A stretch of 64,000 bases of DNA from UBA5195 sp034432755. Lineage in GTDB: Bacteria; Chloroflexota; Anaerolineae; Anaerolineales; Villigracilaceae. A program made the position numbers and the translations under genes. Below the pieces are notes generated by a model. The model was not told the DNA's origin and ran no database searches. It was given only the letters and a program-made list of their open reading frames with translations. The DNA lies in contig DAOUBQ010000076.1 in NCBI GenBank assembly GCA_034432755.1, positions 1 through 64,000 on the forward strand, given 5' to 3'. The stretch's first letter is position 1, and each line of letters opens with the position of its first letter. Positions 24,841-32,718 of the stretch are shown here, one piece after another.

Positions 24841-24880
24841 AAACAGCGACCGCCTTTCAACGGTCGCTGTTTCTTTTTTC
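24841..24880 (+). terminator. Intrinsic terminator after metK
   Basis: AAACAGCGACCG (24841-24852), an 8-nt loop, CGGTCGCTGTTT (24861-24872) and then CTTTTTTC: a perfect 12-bp stem with a U-tract. Confidence 0.93.
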
Positions 24881-24908
24881 CTGGCAAATGTGCAGTGAGA
24901 GAATGCCT

Positions 24909-25667
24909 TTATTGCCCGGCGGCCTGCAGCGCGGCATCAATTTCCTGTTGGAAAACCTCGAACGGCATTGCACCCGGAATCAATCGCCCATTCACAATAA
25001 AGGAGGGCGTTGAAATACCACCGGCTGAATATTGATTGGCCGCAACCAATTCAGCATAGTTTGATGTTCCGGTAATATCTTTTGCGGCGTTTTGCTGGTC
25101 TTCAAGCAGCCTGGCTTTGTACTTACCATTCGTAAAACAATCCTTAAAGTTATTCATGTTCAGGCCCAATTTTTCCGCAAAAGCAGTTAGACGGGCATCA
25201 CTCAGCGAGCCGCGATTTTCACCCGACACATTCGCAAAAATCACATCGTGCATTTCCCAAAACTTGCCCTGGTCGCCTGCGCAGTAAGCGGCTTCAGCCG
25301 CACGCGCCGATTCAGGGCCAATGAACTGCCCAACTGAACGGTATTCAAAATACACTTTGCCGGTGACAACATACTGCTCAACAATAGAAGGCTCTGTCAT
25401 GGTTGAGAAACGGGCACAGTAAGGGCATTGGAAGTCAGAATATTCAATGATTTTGACCGGGGCATTCGGGTCACCCATTGCATTAAAATTGGCCTGGGGG
25501 CGGGATTTCAGTTCGGGCATGACAATTTCGCCCACCGGCTGGTTGGCCGAGAGAATGAAAAACAAAGCAATGGCAACCACCACCAGCAGGCCGCCCCCTA
25601 TTAGCATCATTCTCTGCATTTTCTTCTGTCGCTCGCGACGCTCGCGCAATTCCTGGCGTTTGCCCAT
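24909..25667 (-). CDS. DsbA-family thioredoxin-fold protein, membrane anchored
   Basis: A 252-residue protein with a basic N-terminus (GKRQELRERRERQKKMQRM), one transmembrane helix (about residues 20-41) and an extracytoplasmic DsbA/BdbD-like domain. The redox motif is CPYC in EYSDFQCPYCARFS; the cis-Pro loop is GGISTPSFIVNGR. A further Cys pair (YCAGDQ and DCFTNGK) may form a structural bridge. It should oxidise or isomerise disulfides outside the membrane. The start at 25667 follows AAAGGA; the ORF extends upstream without support. It converges on metK. Confidence 0.88.
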   Translation of the reverse strand: MGKRQELRERRERQKKMQRMMLIGGGLLVVVAIALFFILSANQPVGEIVMPELKSRPQANFNAMGDPNAPVKIIEYSDFQCPYCARFSTMTEPSIVEQYVVTGKVYFEYRSVGQFIGPESARAAEAAYCAGDQGKFWEMHDVIFANVSGENRGSLSDARLTAFAEKLGLNMNNFKDCFTNGKYKARLLEDQQNAAKDITGTSNYAELVAANQYSAGGISTPSFIVNGRLIPGAMPFEVFQQEIDAALQAAGQ

Positions 25668-26026
25668 CTTCTCTATCCTTTCATTTTGAAACAAGGTAGC
25701 GAAATTTTCCCATGCCCAATGCATTTTGTCCAGTGGCCAAAATAAGAGTTCGATTAAAAAGATGGTATCTTGATGGTTATGTAAACGTGGGCCAATATGT
25801 AGTTAAAAAAATGAATCGTAAAGGTCGCCCAGAGCGCGAAGAAAACCTTAAAAACCTGGCGTTCTTCGCGCCCTGGGCAACGTGGCAGCGCGCCATCCAT
25901 GGGGGCTACGGAATAAAAAAATCACAGCGTCACCTCTGGCGCGCTTGCATTCAAGGCGATATCCATCTCGTGCTACAAATCGCACTAAAATTTGCGCCCA
26001 ACCCGTTCAACAGGCTGAAACCAGCC
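25668..26026. other. Intergenic region with a large stem-loop
   Basis: A 359-bp gap between two minus-strand genes. It contains the 17-bp inverted repeat described separately. I see no supported ORF; the plus-strand frames here have no ribosome-binding site or family-like sequence. Confidence 0.6.
25827..25878. repeat. Stem-loop, copy of a dispersed repeat
   Basis: Left arm at 25827-25843 pairs with the right arm at 25862-25878 (16 of 17 positions). The loop and right arm read AAAACCTGGCGTTCTTCGCG, which resembles sequence at 35.1 kb (opposite strand) and 56.1 kb. Confidence 0.75.
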
Positions 26027-27400
26027 TCAGGCCGGCAGCGAAACCTGCGGCAAATGCTGCATGGCCTCTGTCACGGCCTCGGCGGGGTACTCGTAATCTT
26101 CCAGGCCATTGTGCAGATATTTTTCGTAGGCAACCATGTCAAAATGCCCGTGTCCTGAAAGGTTGAACAAAATAACGCGCTTTTCGCCCTTCGCTTTAGC
26201 CTCCAGCGCCTCATCAATAGCGGCGCGGATGGCGTGCGCACTCTCCGGGGCCGGGATGATGCCCTCCGCTTTAGTGAACTGCACCGCCGCCTCGAAAGTG
26301 GCGCGCTGCTTGACTGCCACCGCCTCCACCAAACCGGCATCGTACAAAGCTGACAGGGTGGGGGCCATGCCATGGTAGCGCAACCCGCCAGCGTGAATGC
26401 CCGGCGGCATGAAGGTGTGGCCGAGAGTGTGCATCTTGACGATAGGCGCCATTTGGGCGGTGTCGCCGTAATCGAAGGTGTAGACGCCTTTCGTCAGCGA
26501 GGGAGTCGCGGTGGGTTCAACCGCCAGCAGACGGGTACGCTGTCCATTTTTGAGATTCTCGCGCAAGAAGGGGAAGGCGATGCCCGCGAAATTCGAGCCG
26601 CCACCCACGCAGCCGATGACCACATCGGGATATTCCCCGGCCATGTCCATCTGCTTGAGCGCCTCCTCGCCAATCACCGTCTGATGCAGCAAGACGTGGT
26701 TCAGCACCGAACCCAGCCCATATTTCTTCTTGCCGCCCGATGTGGCCGCCACCTCGACTGCTTCCGATATGGCAATGCCAAGTGAGCCGGAGTTTTCAGG
26801 GTCTTGTTCGAGCAGGGAACGCCCGTAATTGGTCTGGTTGGTGGGGCTGGCATACACCTTTGCACCAAAGGTCTCCATGAAAATGCGACGGTAGGGTTTC
26901 TGGTTATAGGAAACTTTGACCATGTACACTTCCAGGTCGAGGCCGAAGTAGTTGCAGGCCATTGCCAGTGAAGTGCCCCACTGCCCGGCGCCGGTTTCGG
27001 TGGTCATGGCGTGCGTGCCGCCAATTTTGTTGTAGAAGGCCTGGGCAACGGCAGTGTTGGGCTTGTGACTACCTACTGGCGAGGAGCCTTCATACTTAAA
27101 GTAGATGTGGGCGGGCGTGCCAAGCGCCTTTTCAAGCCGAGCAGCGCGAATCAGGGGGGTGGGCCGCCAAAGTTTGTAAATCTCACGCACTTCTTCGGGG
27201 ATTTCAATGTAACGCTCCGTGCTAATTTCCTGCAAAATCAAATCCATCGGAAAGAGAACCGAAAGAAAATCGGGCGTAACGGGTTCGAGCGTGCCAGGGT
27301 GCAGCACGGGCGCGGGCGGCACAGGGTTATCGGCGTTGACGTTGTACCAAAACTTCGGCAGGTCAGCTTGTGACAGGTTGAAACGGGTCTGTTCGGACAT
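26027..27400 (-). CDS. trpB: Tryptophan synthase beta chain, TrpB2 type
   Basis: A 457-residue PLP enzyme that makes tryptophan from indole and serine. The long N-terminal part (LPKFWYNVNADNPVPPAPVLHPGTLEPVTPD) and the segment RPTPLIRAARLEKAL identify the TrpB2 subfamily, which is longer than TrpB1 and lacks the tight TrpA interface. The PLP lysine is K113 in VGSHKPNTA; TTETGAGQWGTSLA and the phosphate cup CVGGGSNFAG are present. No trpA is adjacent, which fits a stand-alone indole-salvage role. AAGGAG lies 7 nt before the ATG. A T-box leader 0.3-0.7 kb upstream with a Trp specifier gives tRNA-Trp control. Confidence 0.93.
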   Translation of the reverse strand: MSEQTRFNLSQADLPKFWYNVNADNPVPPAPVLHPGTLEPVTPDFLSVLFPMDLILQEISTERYIEIPEEVREIYKLWRPTPLIRAARLEKALGTPAHIYFKYEGSSPVGSHKPNTAVAQAFYNKIGGTHAMTTETGAGQWGTSLAMACNYFGLDLEVYMVKVSYNQKPYRRIFMETFGAKVYASPTNQTNYGRSLLEQDPENSGSLGIAISEAVEVAATSGGKKKYGLGSVLNHVLLHQTVIGEEALKQMDMAGEYPDVVIGCVGGGSNFAGIAFPFLRENLKNGQRTRLLAVEPTATPSLTKGVYTFDYGDTAQMAPIVKMHTLGHTFMPPGIHAGGLRYHGMAPTLSALYDAGLVEAVAVKQRATFEAAVQFTKAEGIIPAPESAHAIRAAIDEALEAKAKGEKRVILFNLSGHGHFDMVAYEKYLHNGLEDYEYPAEAVTEAMQHLPQVSLPA

Positions 27401-27522
27401 GATGATTTCTCCTTGCGTAGGTTGTGGCGCGGAAGGCGCATCGCGCCATTTTGGAATGACAGTTTCAGGCGAGCGAATCGCCCGTCTAAATCACTTATCC
27501 TGGGGGAAGGTGTAACGCGCCC

Positions 27523-27702
27523 TCACGGGACAAAGATTGGGCCGGGGACATCCCCGCTTAACGGTTTTTCAGCGAGGCGTTGGGCGTAGACCTGCTCCGC
27601 CGATAGCACGGCGAGAACCTCCCCGGCCACGACTCCCTGCTCTTGAGCGGGAATCTCCCTCGCGCCTTCCCCATCAAAAGATTTTTGGGTTTTTGGGTTC
27701 AT
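27523..27702 (-). CDS. Small 59-aa ORF between the T-box and trpB
   Basis: An open frame starting MNPKTQKSFDGEGAREIP and ending PLSGDVPGPIFVP, with AAGGAGG placed 6 nt before the ATG, which is the best ribosome-binding site in the region. It begins just after the T-box terminator, so it would be made only when tRNA-Trp is uncharged. No Trp codon occurs in the part read, so it is not a classical Trp-rich leader peptide. I do not recognise a family. It could be a small cytosolic protein or simply a well-initiated spacer ORF. Confidence 0.5.
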   Translation of the reverse strand: MNPKTQKSFDGEGAREIPAQEQGVVAGEVLAVLSAEQVYAQRLAEKPLSGDVPGPIFVP

Positions 27703-27720
27703 TCGTTCCTCCTTGAAAAT

Positions 27721-28094
27721 AAAAAACGCGTTCATCCCATTGCCGGGACGAACGCGAAGTCCGTGGTGCCACCCGAATTAGGCCGCCGTTTCTCCCGCTG
27801 TGCGGGACTTACAAAAAACCCCGCGGTGTTGCGGGGAAAAAACCAGCCTCACTCGTTCCGGGTACGCTCTCATGGAGAGTTATACCCTGGCTCTGTAACG
27901 GGAGCCTTCCGGCGCAGGTTACTTCCATCCGTTGACCATCCGTTGATTCGTTTGGTATCCGTTGTCCGGTTCGCCTGGCAACTCCGAGGTCCATTCAGCG
28001 CAGTCGTTTCGGGCAGGACTTTCACCACTTGCCGCCTGCTCTCTGAACCGTCGTACTGCGCGTACTCGTCCTCATCACAGTTTTTACGATATTG
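27721..28094 (-). promoter_or_regulatory. T-box riboswitch, tRNA-Trp responsive, upstream of trpB
   Basis: The T-box sequence GGGTGGCACCACGGA lies at 27760-27774. It is followed by a terminator stem (GCGTTCGTCCC paired with GGGATGAACGC) and a TTTTTTATTTT tract at 27721-27756. Stem I starts with TGATGAGGACGAGTACG, has the AGAGAG and GTGAAAG features, and the specifier region reads CTGAATGGACCTCGGAG; UGG (27991-27993) is the Trp codon and fits the trpB target. Uncharged tRNA-Trp should stabilise the antiterminator. Confidence 0.92.
27813..27842 (-). terminator. Extra terminator-like hairpin inside the T-box leader
   Basis: On the minus strand CCCCGC, a 6-nt loop, GCGGGG and then TTTTTT, preceded by TTTTTT. 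It sits between stem I and the antiterminator, where stem III is expected, and has the form of a complete intrinsic terminator in either direction. Confidence 0.7.
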
Positions 28095-28100
28095 GGCGTG

Positions 28101-28128
28101 ATTATATGCCCACGGCGCAATTTGTCAA
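28101..28128 (-). promoter_or_regulatory. Consensus promoter of the T-box-trpB transcript
   Basis: Minus strand TTGACA (28123-28128), a 16-bp spacer and TATAAT (28101-28106): both hexamers are perfect. The transcript should start near 28094 at the beginning of stem I. Confidence 0.85.
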
Positions 28129-28190
28129 GGAACGACGATTGCAAATCAATCCCGATTCCCCCTCGTTCTGTCGCGCTCCATTCTATCCGC

Positions 28191-28199
28191 TGTTATAAT
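28191..28199 (+). promoter_or_regulatory. Extended -10 (TGTTATAAT) predicting a leaderless HAD mRNA
   Basis: TGN-TATAAT ends 7 nt before the ATG at 28207. No Shine-Dalgarno and no -35 box are present, as expected for an extended -10 promoter with a start on the ATG. Confidence 0.6.
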
Positions 28200-28206
28200 T
28201 ACTTTT

Positions 28207-28677
28207 ATGATTGAGATGAAAGTCCCCGGACGCGGTGATTTGAATATTGAAGCCCTGGTGATGGATGTGAACGGCACGCTGGCCCTGGACGGGGTGCTGC
28301 TCGAGGGCGTAGCCAAACGGATTGGGGCGCTGCGCGACCGACTGGAAATCCACCTATTAACTGCCGATACGCACGGGCGGCAGGCTGTCATTGACCAGTT
28401 GCTCAACCTGCAAGCAGTGCGCATCCGGAGCGGGCGCGAGGCCGAACAAAAGGCCGAATATGTGCGCAGCCTGGGGGCCGACCGGGTTGTTGCCATTGGG
28501 CAAGGAGCGAACGATGCCCTGATGTTGCGCGAAGCCGCCCTGGGAATTTGCGTCATGTCCATGGAGGGATTGGCAACCGAAGCCCTATCGGCTGCCGACC
28601 TGTTAATGCCCGATATTTTGAGCGCTCTCGACCTGTTTGAGAAACCTTTGCGATTGATTGCGAGCCTGCGCAAATGA
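28207..28677 (+). CDS. HAD-superfamily protein, soluble P-type-ATPase-domain-like
   Basis: A 156-residue cap-less HAD protein. Motif I is VMDVNGTLALDG (D-x-N-G-T: the first Asp nucleophile is kept, the second position is Asn in place of the usual Asp). Motif II is HLLTADTHGR, and motif IV is IGQGANDALMLREAALG. It matches small stand-alone HAD proteins that resemble the P-domain of P-type ATPases. It is probably a cytosolic phosphatase, but Asn at the second position, as in some P-type domains, makes the activity uncertain. Its stop overlaps the start of the next gene (ATGA), so the two are translationally coupled. Confidence 0.8.
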   Translation: MIEMKVPGRGDLNIEALVMDVNGTLALDGVLLEGVAKRIGALRDRLEIHLLTADTHGRQAVIDQLLNLQAVRIRSGREAEQKAEYVRSLGADRVVAIGQGANDALMLREAALGICVMSMEGLATEALSAADLLMPDILSALDLFEKPLRLIASLRK

Positions 28678-30131
28678 ACCTTCCTGAAGATAAACGCCTG
28701 CCCAATGGCAAAGAACCTGCCAACGACATCTCGCCCCACCCTGAAACACCTTTAGAATCGCCAGGGCAACCGGTTGGCCCAGAAAAGGGGAGCAACGCGA
28801 GCGAAGTTTCATCGGTTGGCGTGCCAGTCGATTCTGCCTTAGATCTTGATTTTTTGCGCATGGAAAACGATGTAGATGCCTTCCGCCGCCAGTTGCAAAA
28901 CATTGAGTTTACGCCTGCCGCCATGCGCCCGCCTGAAGAACACCCCGTGCGCCCCGAACCACCGCGCCGCCGCCGGCGCAGCAACCGACTGATTCAGCGA
29001 CCCGAGGCCAGCGAGTTGGGCGACCGGCTTGAATCGATTGCCCATCGCTCGGCTCCCACCATTGATTTTTTCATCTTTGGGTTTCTCTCTGGCTGCATCC
29101 TGGCGATTGGCTATCTCGTGAACGCCCCGGCCATCTTGCTGCTGGGCGTTATTGTGGCCCCGCTCATGGCCCCCTGGGTTGGGGCAATGCTGGCGGCTTC
29201 TACCGGCGAAACGCGCTTCTTGCGTCAGACTCTGGGCGCGCTTTTGACGGTGGCGCTGATGATTTTTGCAATCAGCACGTTGGGCGGCTTTGCCTCGCGC
29301 CTCTTTCAGCCGATGGATTCAACCCAGGCCCTGCTGCACGCCCGCCTGTGGTGGCATGACCTGTTGTTGCTCATGCTCGGCACGACCATGCTGGTCATCT
29401 CCTTCATCCAGAGCGAGGACAAACCGATTTTAGCCAGCCTGATGGTGGCTTACGAGTTCTTGCTGCCGGTGAGCGCGGCGGGCTTTGGGCTTGGTTCGGG
29501 GGTAGAGGGGCTTTGGCCGCAAGCCGGGTTGGTGTTTCTCATCCATTTATCCATCTCGCTCATTATCAGTCTGATGGTTTTCTTTTACATGGGCTTCCGC
29601 CCCGTCGAAACATCGGGGTATATCGTTACGACGGCAGTGGTTGTTATCAGCCTGGCCTTTGTGGGTGGTTTCTTTGGATTAGGAACACTCTTAAGCGCGC
29701 GAGGCGAAGAAGTGCAGGCCACACCCACGCCTTCTCTCACCCCCACGCAGACCCTTCTGCCCAGCCCCAGCCTGCCCCCCACCAAATTGGCGACCATCAC
29801 CCCCCTGCCGCCCACCGAGCCGCCGACTGTGACACCCGCGCCGACCGAAACGTTCGCGCCCGGCCTCAACCCAACCCCCATTCCCACGCCTATCTACGGG
29901 CGGGTGCAGGCCAACGCCAATGGCGATGGCGCGGTCATCCGGGCCGAACCAGGAGGCACGGCCATCACCACCGTCCAGAATGGCTACCTGGTGGAATTCC
30001 TGCCGGCGGACCCGGTGGTGCTGAATGGCGAGACCTGGGTGAATGTGTTGATTCGCACCCCCTCGCGTGACATCGAGGGTTGGGTGTTACTGCGGCTGAT
30101 TGTAACGGCCACGCCTTCTGGGTCGCCTTAA
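28674..30131 (+). CDS. DUF389-like membrane protein with C-terminal SH3-like domain
   Basis: 485 residues. The N-terminal about 120 residues are hydrophilic, with a charged RPEPPRRRRRSNR patch. Six or more membrane segments follow (about 130-335), starting with FFIFGFLSGCILAIGYLVNAPAILLLGVIVAPLMAPWVGAMLA; the VIVAPLMAPWVGAML stretch is typical of the DUF389 family. A Thr/Pro-rich linker (about 345-400, TPTPSLTPTQT) then leads to a bacterial SH3-like domain (YGRVQANANGDGAVIRAEPGG...ETWVNVLIR), presumably outside the cell against the wall. Overlap with the HAD gene suggests linked function, which is unknown. The low-complexity linker is common in envelope proteins of this genome. Confidence 0.75.
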   Translation: MNLPEDKRLPNGKEPANDISPHPETPLESPGQPVGPEKGSNASEVSSVGVPVDSALDLDFLRMENDVDAFRRQLQNIEFTPAAMRPPEEHPVRPEPPRRRRRSNRLIQRPEASELGDRLESIAHRSAPTIDFFIFGFLSGCILAIGYLVNAPAILLLGVIVAPLMAPWVGAMLAASTGETRFLRQTLGALLTVALMIFAISTLGGFASRLFQPMDSTQALLHARLWWHDLLLLMLGTTMLVISFIQSEDKPILASLMVAYEFLLPVSAAGFGLGSGVEGLWPQAGLVFLIHLSISLIISLMVFFYMGFRPVETSGYIVTTAVVVISLAFVGGFFGLGTLLSARGEEVQATPTPSLTPTQTLLPSPSLPPTKLATITPLPPTEPPTVTPAPTETFAPGLNPTPIPTPIYGRVQANANGDGAVIRAEPGGTAITTVQNGYLVEFLPADPVVLNGETWVNVLIRTPSRDIEGWVLLRLIVTATPSGSP

Positions 30132-30175
30132 GATGTGGCACAAACAACAAATTTTACAGGGAGTTCAAATCAAAC

Positions 30176-31630
30176 ATGCCCATCCACTTTGGCACCGACG
30201 GCTGGCGCGCCGTCATTTCAGATACCTTTACCTTCAGCAACCTGCGCATGGTGGCTCAGGCCATCGCTGATGCAGCTGCTTCGGAGCATTGGGATACCAA
30301 ATCCACACCCAATGTTAACCCCAACAAGTTCGTGGTTGGCTATGATACGCGCTTCCTCTCTGACCGTTACGCGGCGGAGGTGGCGCGCGTGCTGGCGGCC
30401 AACGGTTTTAACGTGATGCTGGCCCAGGCCGACGCGCCCACCCCGGCCATTTCGTATGCCGTCAAGTATCACAATGCCGCCGGGGGCGTGATGATTACCG
30501 CCTCGCACAACGCGCCGCGCTACAACGGAGTCAAACTTAAGGCGGCCTATGGCGGCTCGTCCCTGCCCGAAGATTGCCGCAAAGTCGAAGTCTACATCAA
30601 CGACAATGAGCAGCGAGCGCGCGGCCCGAACCTGATGGATTTCGACAAGGCCCGCGAGATGGGTCTCATCCAGAAATTCAACCCGCTCCCGGCCTATTTC
30701 AATCACCTGCGCCGACTTATTAACACCGACATCATCGCCGACAACCCGCAGCGATTCGTAGTCGACTCAATGTATGGCTCGGGGCGCGGCACGATTCGCG
30801 CCTTTTTACAGGGAACCGGCTGTGAGATTACCGAAATTCGCGGCGAGATGAACCCCGGCTTTGGCGGAGTACACCCGGAGCCGATTGGCAAGTATCTCTC
30901 CCCGCTGGCAGGCGCAATCGGCGTCGGCCAGGGCAGTTTTGGTCTGGCAACGGACGGCGATGCTGACCGAATCGGCGCGATGGATGAGCGCGGGAATTTC
31001 GTTGACCCGCACAAGATTATGGCCTTGGCCCTTAAATACCTGGTCGAACAGCGCGGCTGGACCGGTTCGGTGGTGCGTACCGTCTCGACCACGCGCATGA
31101 TTGACCGGCTGGCAAATCGCTACGGCCTGACGGTCCATGAAACGCCGGTTGGGTTCAATCACATTGCCGATTACATGATGGCGGAAGAGGTGCTGATTGG
31201 CGGCGAAGAATCGGGCGGTATTTCTTTTAAGGGGCATATCCCCGAAGGCGACGGACCGATTATGGGGCTGCTACTGGTTGAAATCATCGCTAAATCGGGC
31301 AAAACACTCGGCCAACTGGTGGATGACCTGCTCAACGATGTAGGCCCGGCCTTTTACGAGCGCGCCGATTTGCGCCTTTCACGTCCGGTTGCCAAGAAAG
31401 AGATGACCGATTTTCTGGTCAACCAGGCTCCGGCAGAGATTGGCGGCCTGAAGGTGGTTGAAATCAGCAGGCGAGATGGCGTCAAATACATCCTGGCCGA
31501 TGACTCGTGGCTGCTCATTCGTCCTTCTGGCACCGAGCCAGTGCTGCGCGTTTATGCTGAAGGGCGCAGCCAGCCCATCGTCAAGGAACTCTTGGGGTAT
31601 GGGCAAAAAGTGGCCGAAAGCGTGGTGTAA
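30176..31630 (+). CDS. Phosphohexomutase (phosphoglucomutase/phosphomannomutase)
   Basis: A 484-residue alpha-D-phosphohexomutase interconverting hexose 1- and 6-phosphates. It has IHFGTDGWRAVISD at the N-terminus, the phosphoserine loop MITASHNAPRYNGVKLK, the metal loop ATDGDADRIG, the sugar-specificity loop IGGEESGGIS and the phosphate-binding loop RPSGTEPVLR, all intact and in order. GEESGG is the phosphoglucomutase-type version of the sugar loop. ATG 30176 is chosen because the family sequence starts there; a GGGAG lies 14 nt upstream, a rather long spacing. The frame continues upstream only through the end of the previous gene. It ends at a strong shared terminator. Confidence 0.95.
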   Translation: MPIHFGTDGWRAVISDTFTFSNLRMVAQAIADAAASEHWDTKSTPNVNPNKFVVGYDTRFLSDRYAAEVARVLAANGFNVMLAQADAPTPAISYAVKYHNAAGGVMITASHNAPRYNGVKLKAAYGGSSLPEDCRKVEVYINDNEQRARGPNLMDFDKAREMGLIQKFNPLPAYFNHLRRLINTDIIADNPQRFVVDSMYGSGRGTIRAFLQGTGCEITEIRGEMNPGFGGVHPEPIGKYLSPLAGAIGVGQGSFGLATDGDADRIGAMDERGNFVDPHKIMALALKYLVEQRGWTGSVVRTVSTTRMIDRLANRYGLTVHETPVGFNHIADYMMAEEVLIGGEESGGISFKGHIPEGDGPIMGLLLVEIIAKSGKTLGQLVDDLLNDVGPAFYERADLRLSRPVAKKEMTDFLVNQAPAEIGGLKVVEISRRDGVKYILADDSWLLIRPSGTEPVLRVYAEGRSQPIVKELLGYGQKVAESVV

Positions 31631-31638
31631 GTTCGGAT

Positions 31639-31667
31639 AAAAAGACCGGCTGGTGCCGGTCTTTTTT
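31639..31667. terminator. Bidirectional intrinsic terminator between convergent genes
   Basis: AAAAAGACCGGC, loop TGGT, GCCGGTCTTTTTT. A-tract on the left and T-tract on the right let it stop both the phosphohexomutase and the diguanylate cyclase transcripts. Confidence 0.9.
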
Positions 31668-32706
31668 ATCTGTGGAACACCTGGTTGCCTCCCGCCGCTT
31701 TGGCTTTCTGAAGCAGGGTTTCGGCTTCTTTGAGCAATTTGTCGGCGGTGGTGGGTTGGTCGCCGGCGATGTGAATCAGGGCAATCGAGACTGTGACCTG
31801 GAAGGTGCGCCCATCCACTTCGATGGCGACATCGGTCAGTTTTTTTTGCAGGCGCCAGGCGGCCCGCAGGCTGCTTTCAGGCGTGGTTTCGAGGAGAAGA
31901 ACGCCAAATTCATCGCCGCCCAGCCGACCAACGATATCAACTTTGCGCAGCACGCCCTGGATGACCTCCGCCACCGAGCGCAAAATAACGTCACCGGTAG
32001 CAAAGCCATAGGTTTCGTTGATGGTTCTGAAGTTATCCATGTCGAGCAGCAAGAAGGCCGGAGAGCGTTTGTAGCGTTCTGCCTCGCGTAGTTCTTCTTT
32101 CAGGCGTTTGACGAAATGCCGCCGGTTGTAGAGGCCGGTTAAAGTATCCACCAGGGCCAGTTCATAAAGGTCCTGGCGAGCGCGCTCCAGTTCTTTGCGG
32201 GCATGCTCCAGTTCGGGCATTGATTTTTCGGGTTTGGGGAGCGAAGCAGGCGCAGGCTCGATCTCGTCGGTTTCGGGCTTAACCGCTTCTAGCCGCGATT
32301 TCAGTTGCCGGGTGACGATGCGAGTCTTTTTTTGCTCGGCCTGCTGTTCAGGCTGTAATTCGGTTTTGGGGAGCGCCTGGGCCAGGAGTTTTTCGCGCAA
32401 GTCGGCGGTTTTGGCCGCGACAATCACAAACTGGCTGCCCGTTTTTAGCCCGGCAAAGATGATGGTCAGCGGGCCGGCCTGGGTCTGGATGTTGAGTTGG
32501 CGGTCTGAAACTTTGCGGTTGATGCGCAGGTCGGTCAGGAAGGCGCGCGCCTGTTCGAGGCTATCGCGTTCCACCAGGCGCAGGAAAGCAGCCTTGCTTG
32601 GCCGGTTTGAATCGACAGGGAATACCCCCAAAGTATCCAGCAGAACTTGCTCCACTTCGCCCAGGTCGTTACAGAGGAGGATAAGCCCGGCAGGAGGTTC
32701 GCTCAT
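31666..32706 (-). CDS. Diguanylate cyclase (GGDEF domain)
   Basis: 346 residues with a GGDEF domain at about 180-346 that makes cyclic di-GMP. The active site reads GRLGGDEFGVLL and an intact inhibitory I-site RKVD lies five residues before GGDEF, so product feedback is expected. The start of the domain is ALVDTLTGLYNRRHF. The N-terminal 110 residues (LILLCNDLGEVEQVLLDTLGVF...) have an unassigned alpha/beta sensor fold, joined through a charged coiled coil (PEKSMPELEHARKELERARQDL). There is no membrane segment, so the protein is cytosolic. It starts 9 nt after the upstream membrane-protein stop, with a possible internal leaderless promoter (TAAAAT ending 6 nt before the ATG). Confidence 0.93.
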   Translation of the reverse strand: MSEPPAGLILLCNDLGEVEQVLLDTLGVFPVDSNRPSKAAFLRLVERDSLEQARAFLTDLRINRKVSDRQLNIQTQAGPLTIIFAGLKTGSQFVIVAAKTADLREKLLAQALPKTELQPEQQAEQKKTRIVTRQLKSRLEAVKPETDEIEPAPASLPKPEKSMPELEHARKELERARQDLYELALVDTLTGLYNRRHFVKRLKEELREAERYKRSPAFLLLDMDNFRTINETYGFATGDVILRSVAEVIQGVLRKVDIVGRLGGDEFGVLLLETTPESSLRAAWRLQKKLTDVAIEVDGRTFQVTVSIALIHIAGDQPTTADKLLKEAETLLQKAKAAGGNQVFHR

Positions 32707-32712
32707 ATCATT

Positions 32713-32718
32713 ATTTTA
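32713..32718 (-). promoter_or_regulatory. Possible leaderless promoter of the diguanylate cyclase gene
   Basis: TAAAAT on the minus strand ends 6 nt before the ATG at 32706, with no Shine-Dalgarno between. It lies at the stop codon of the upstream gene. AT-rich chance match is possible. Confidence 0.35.
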
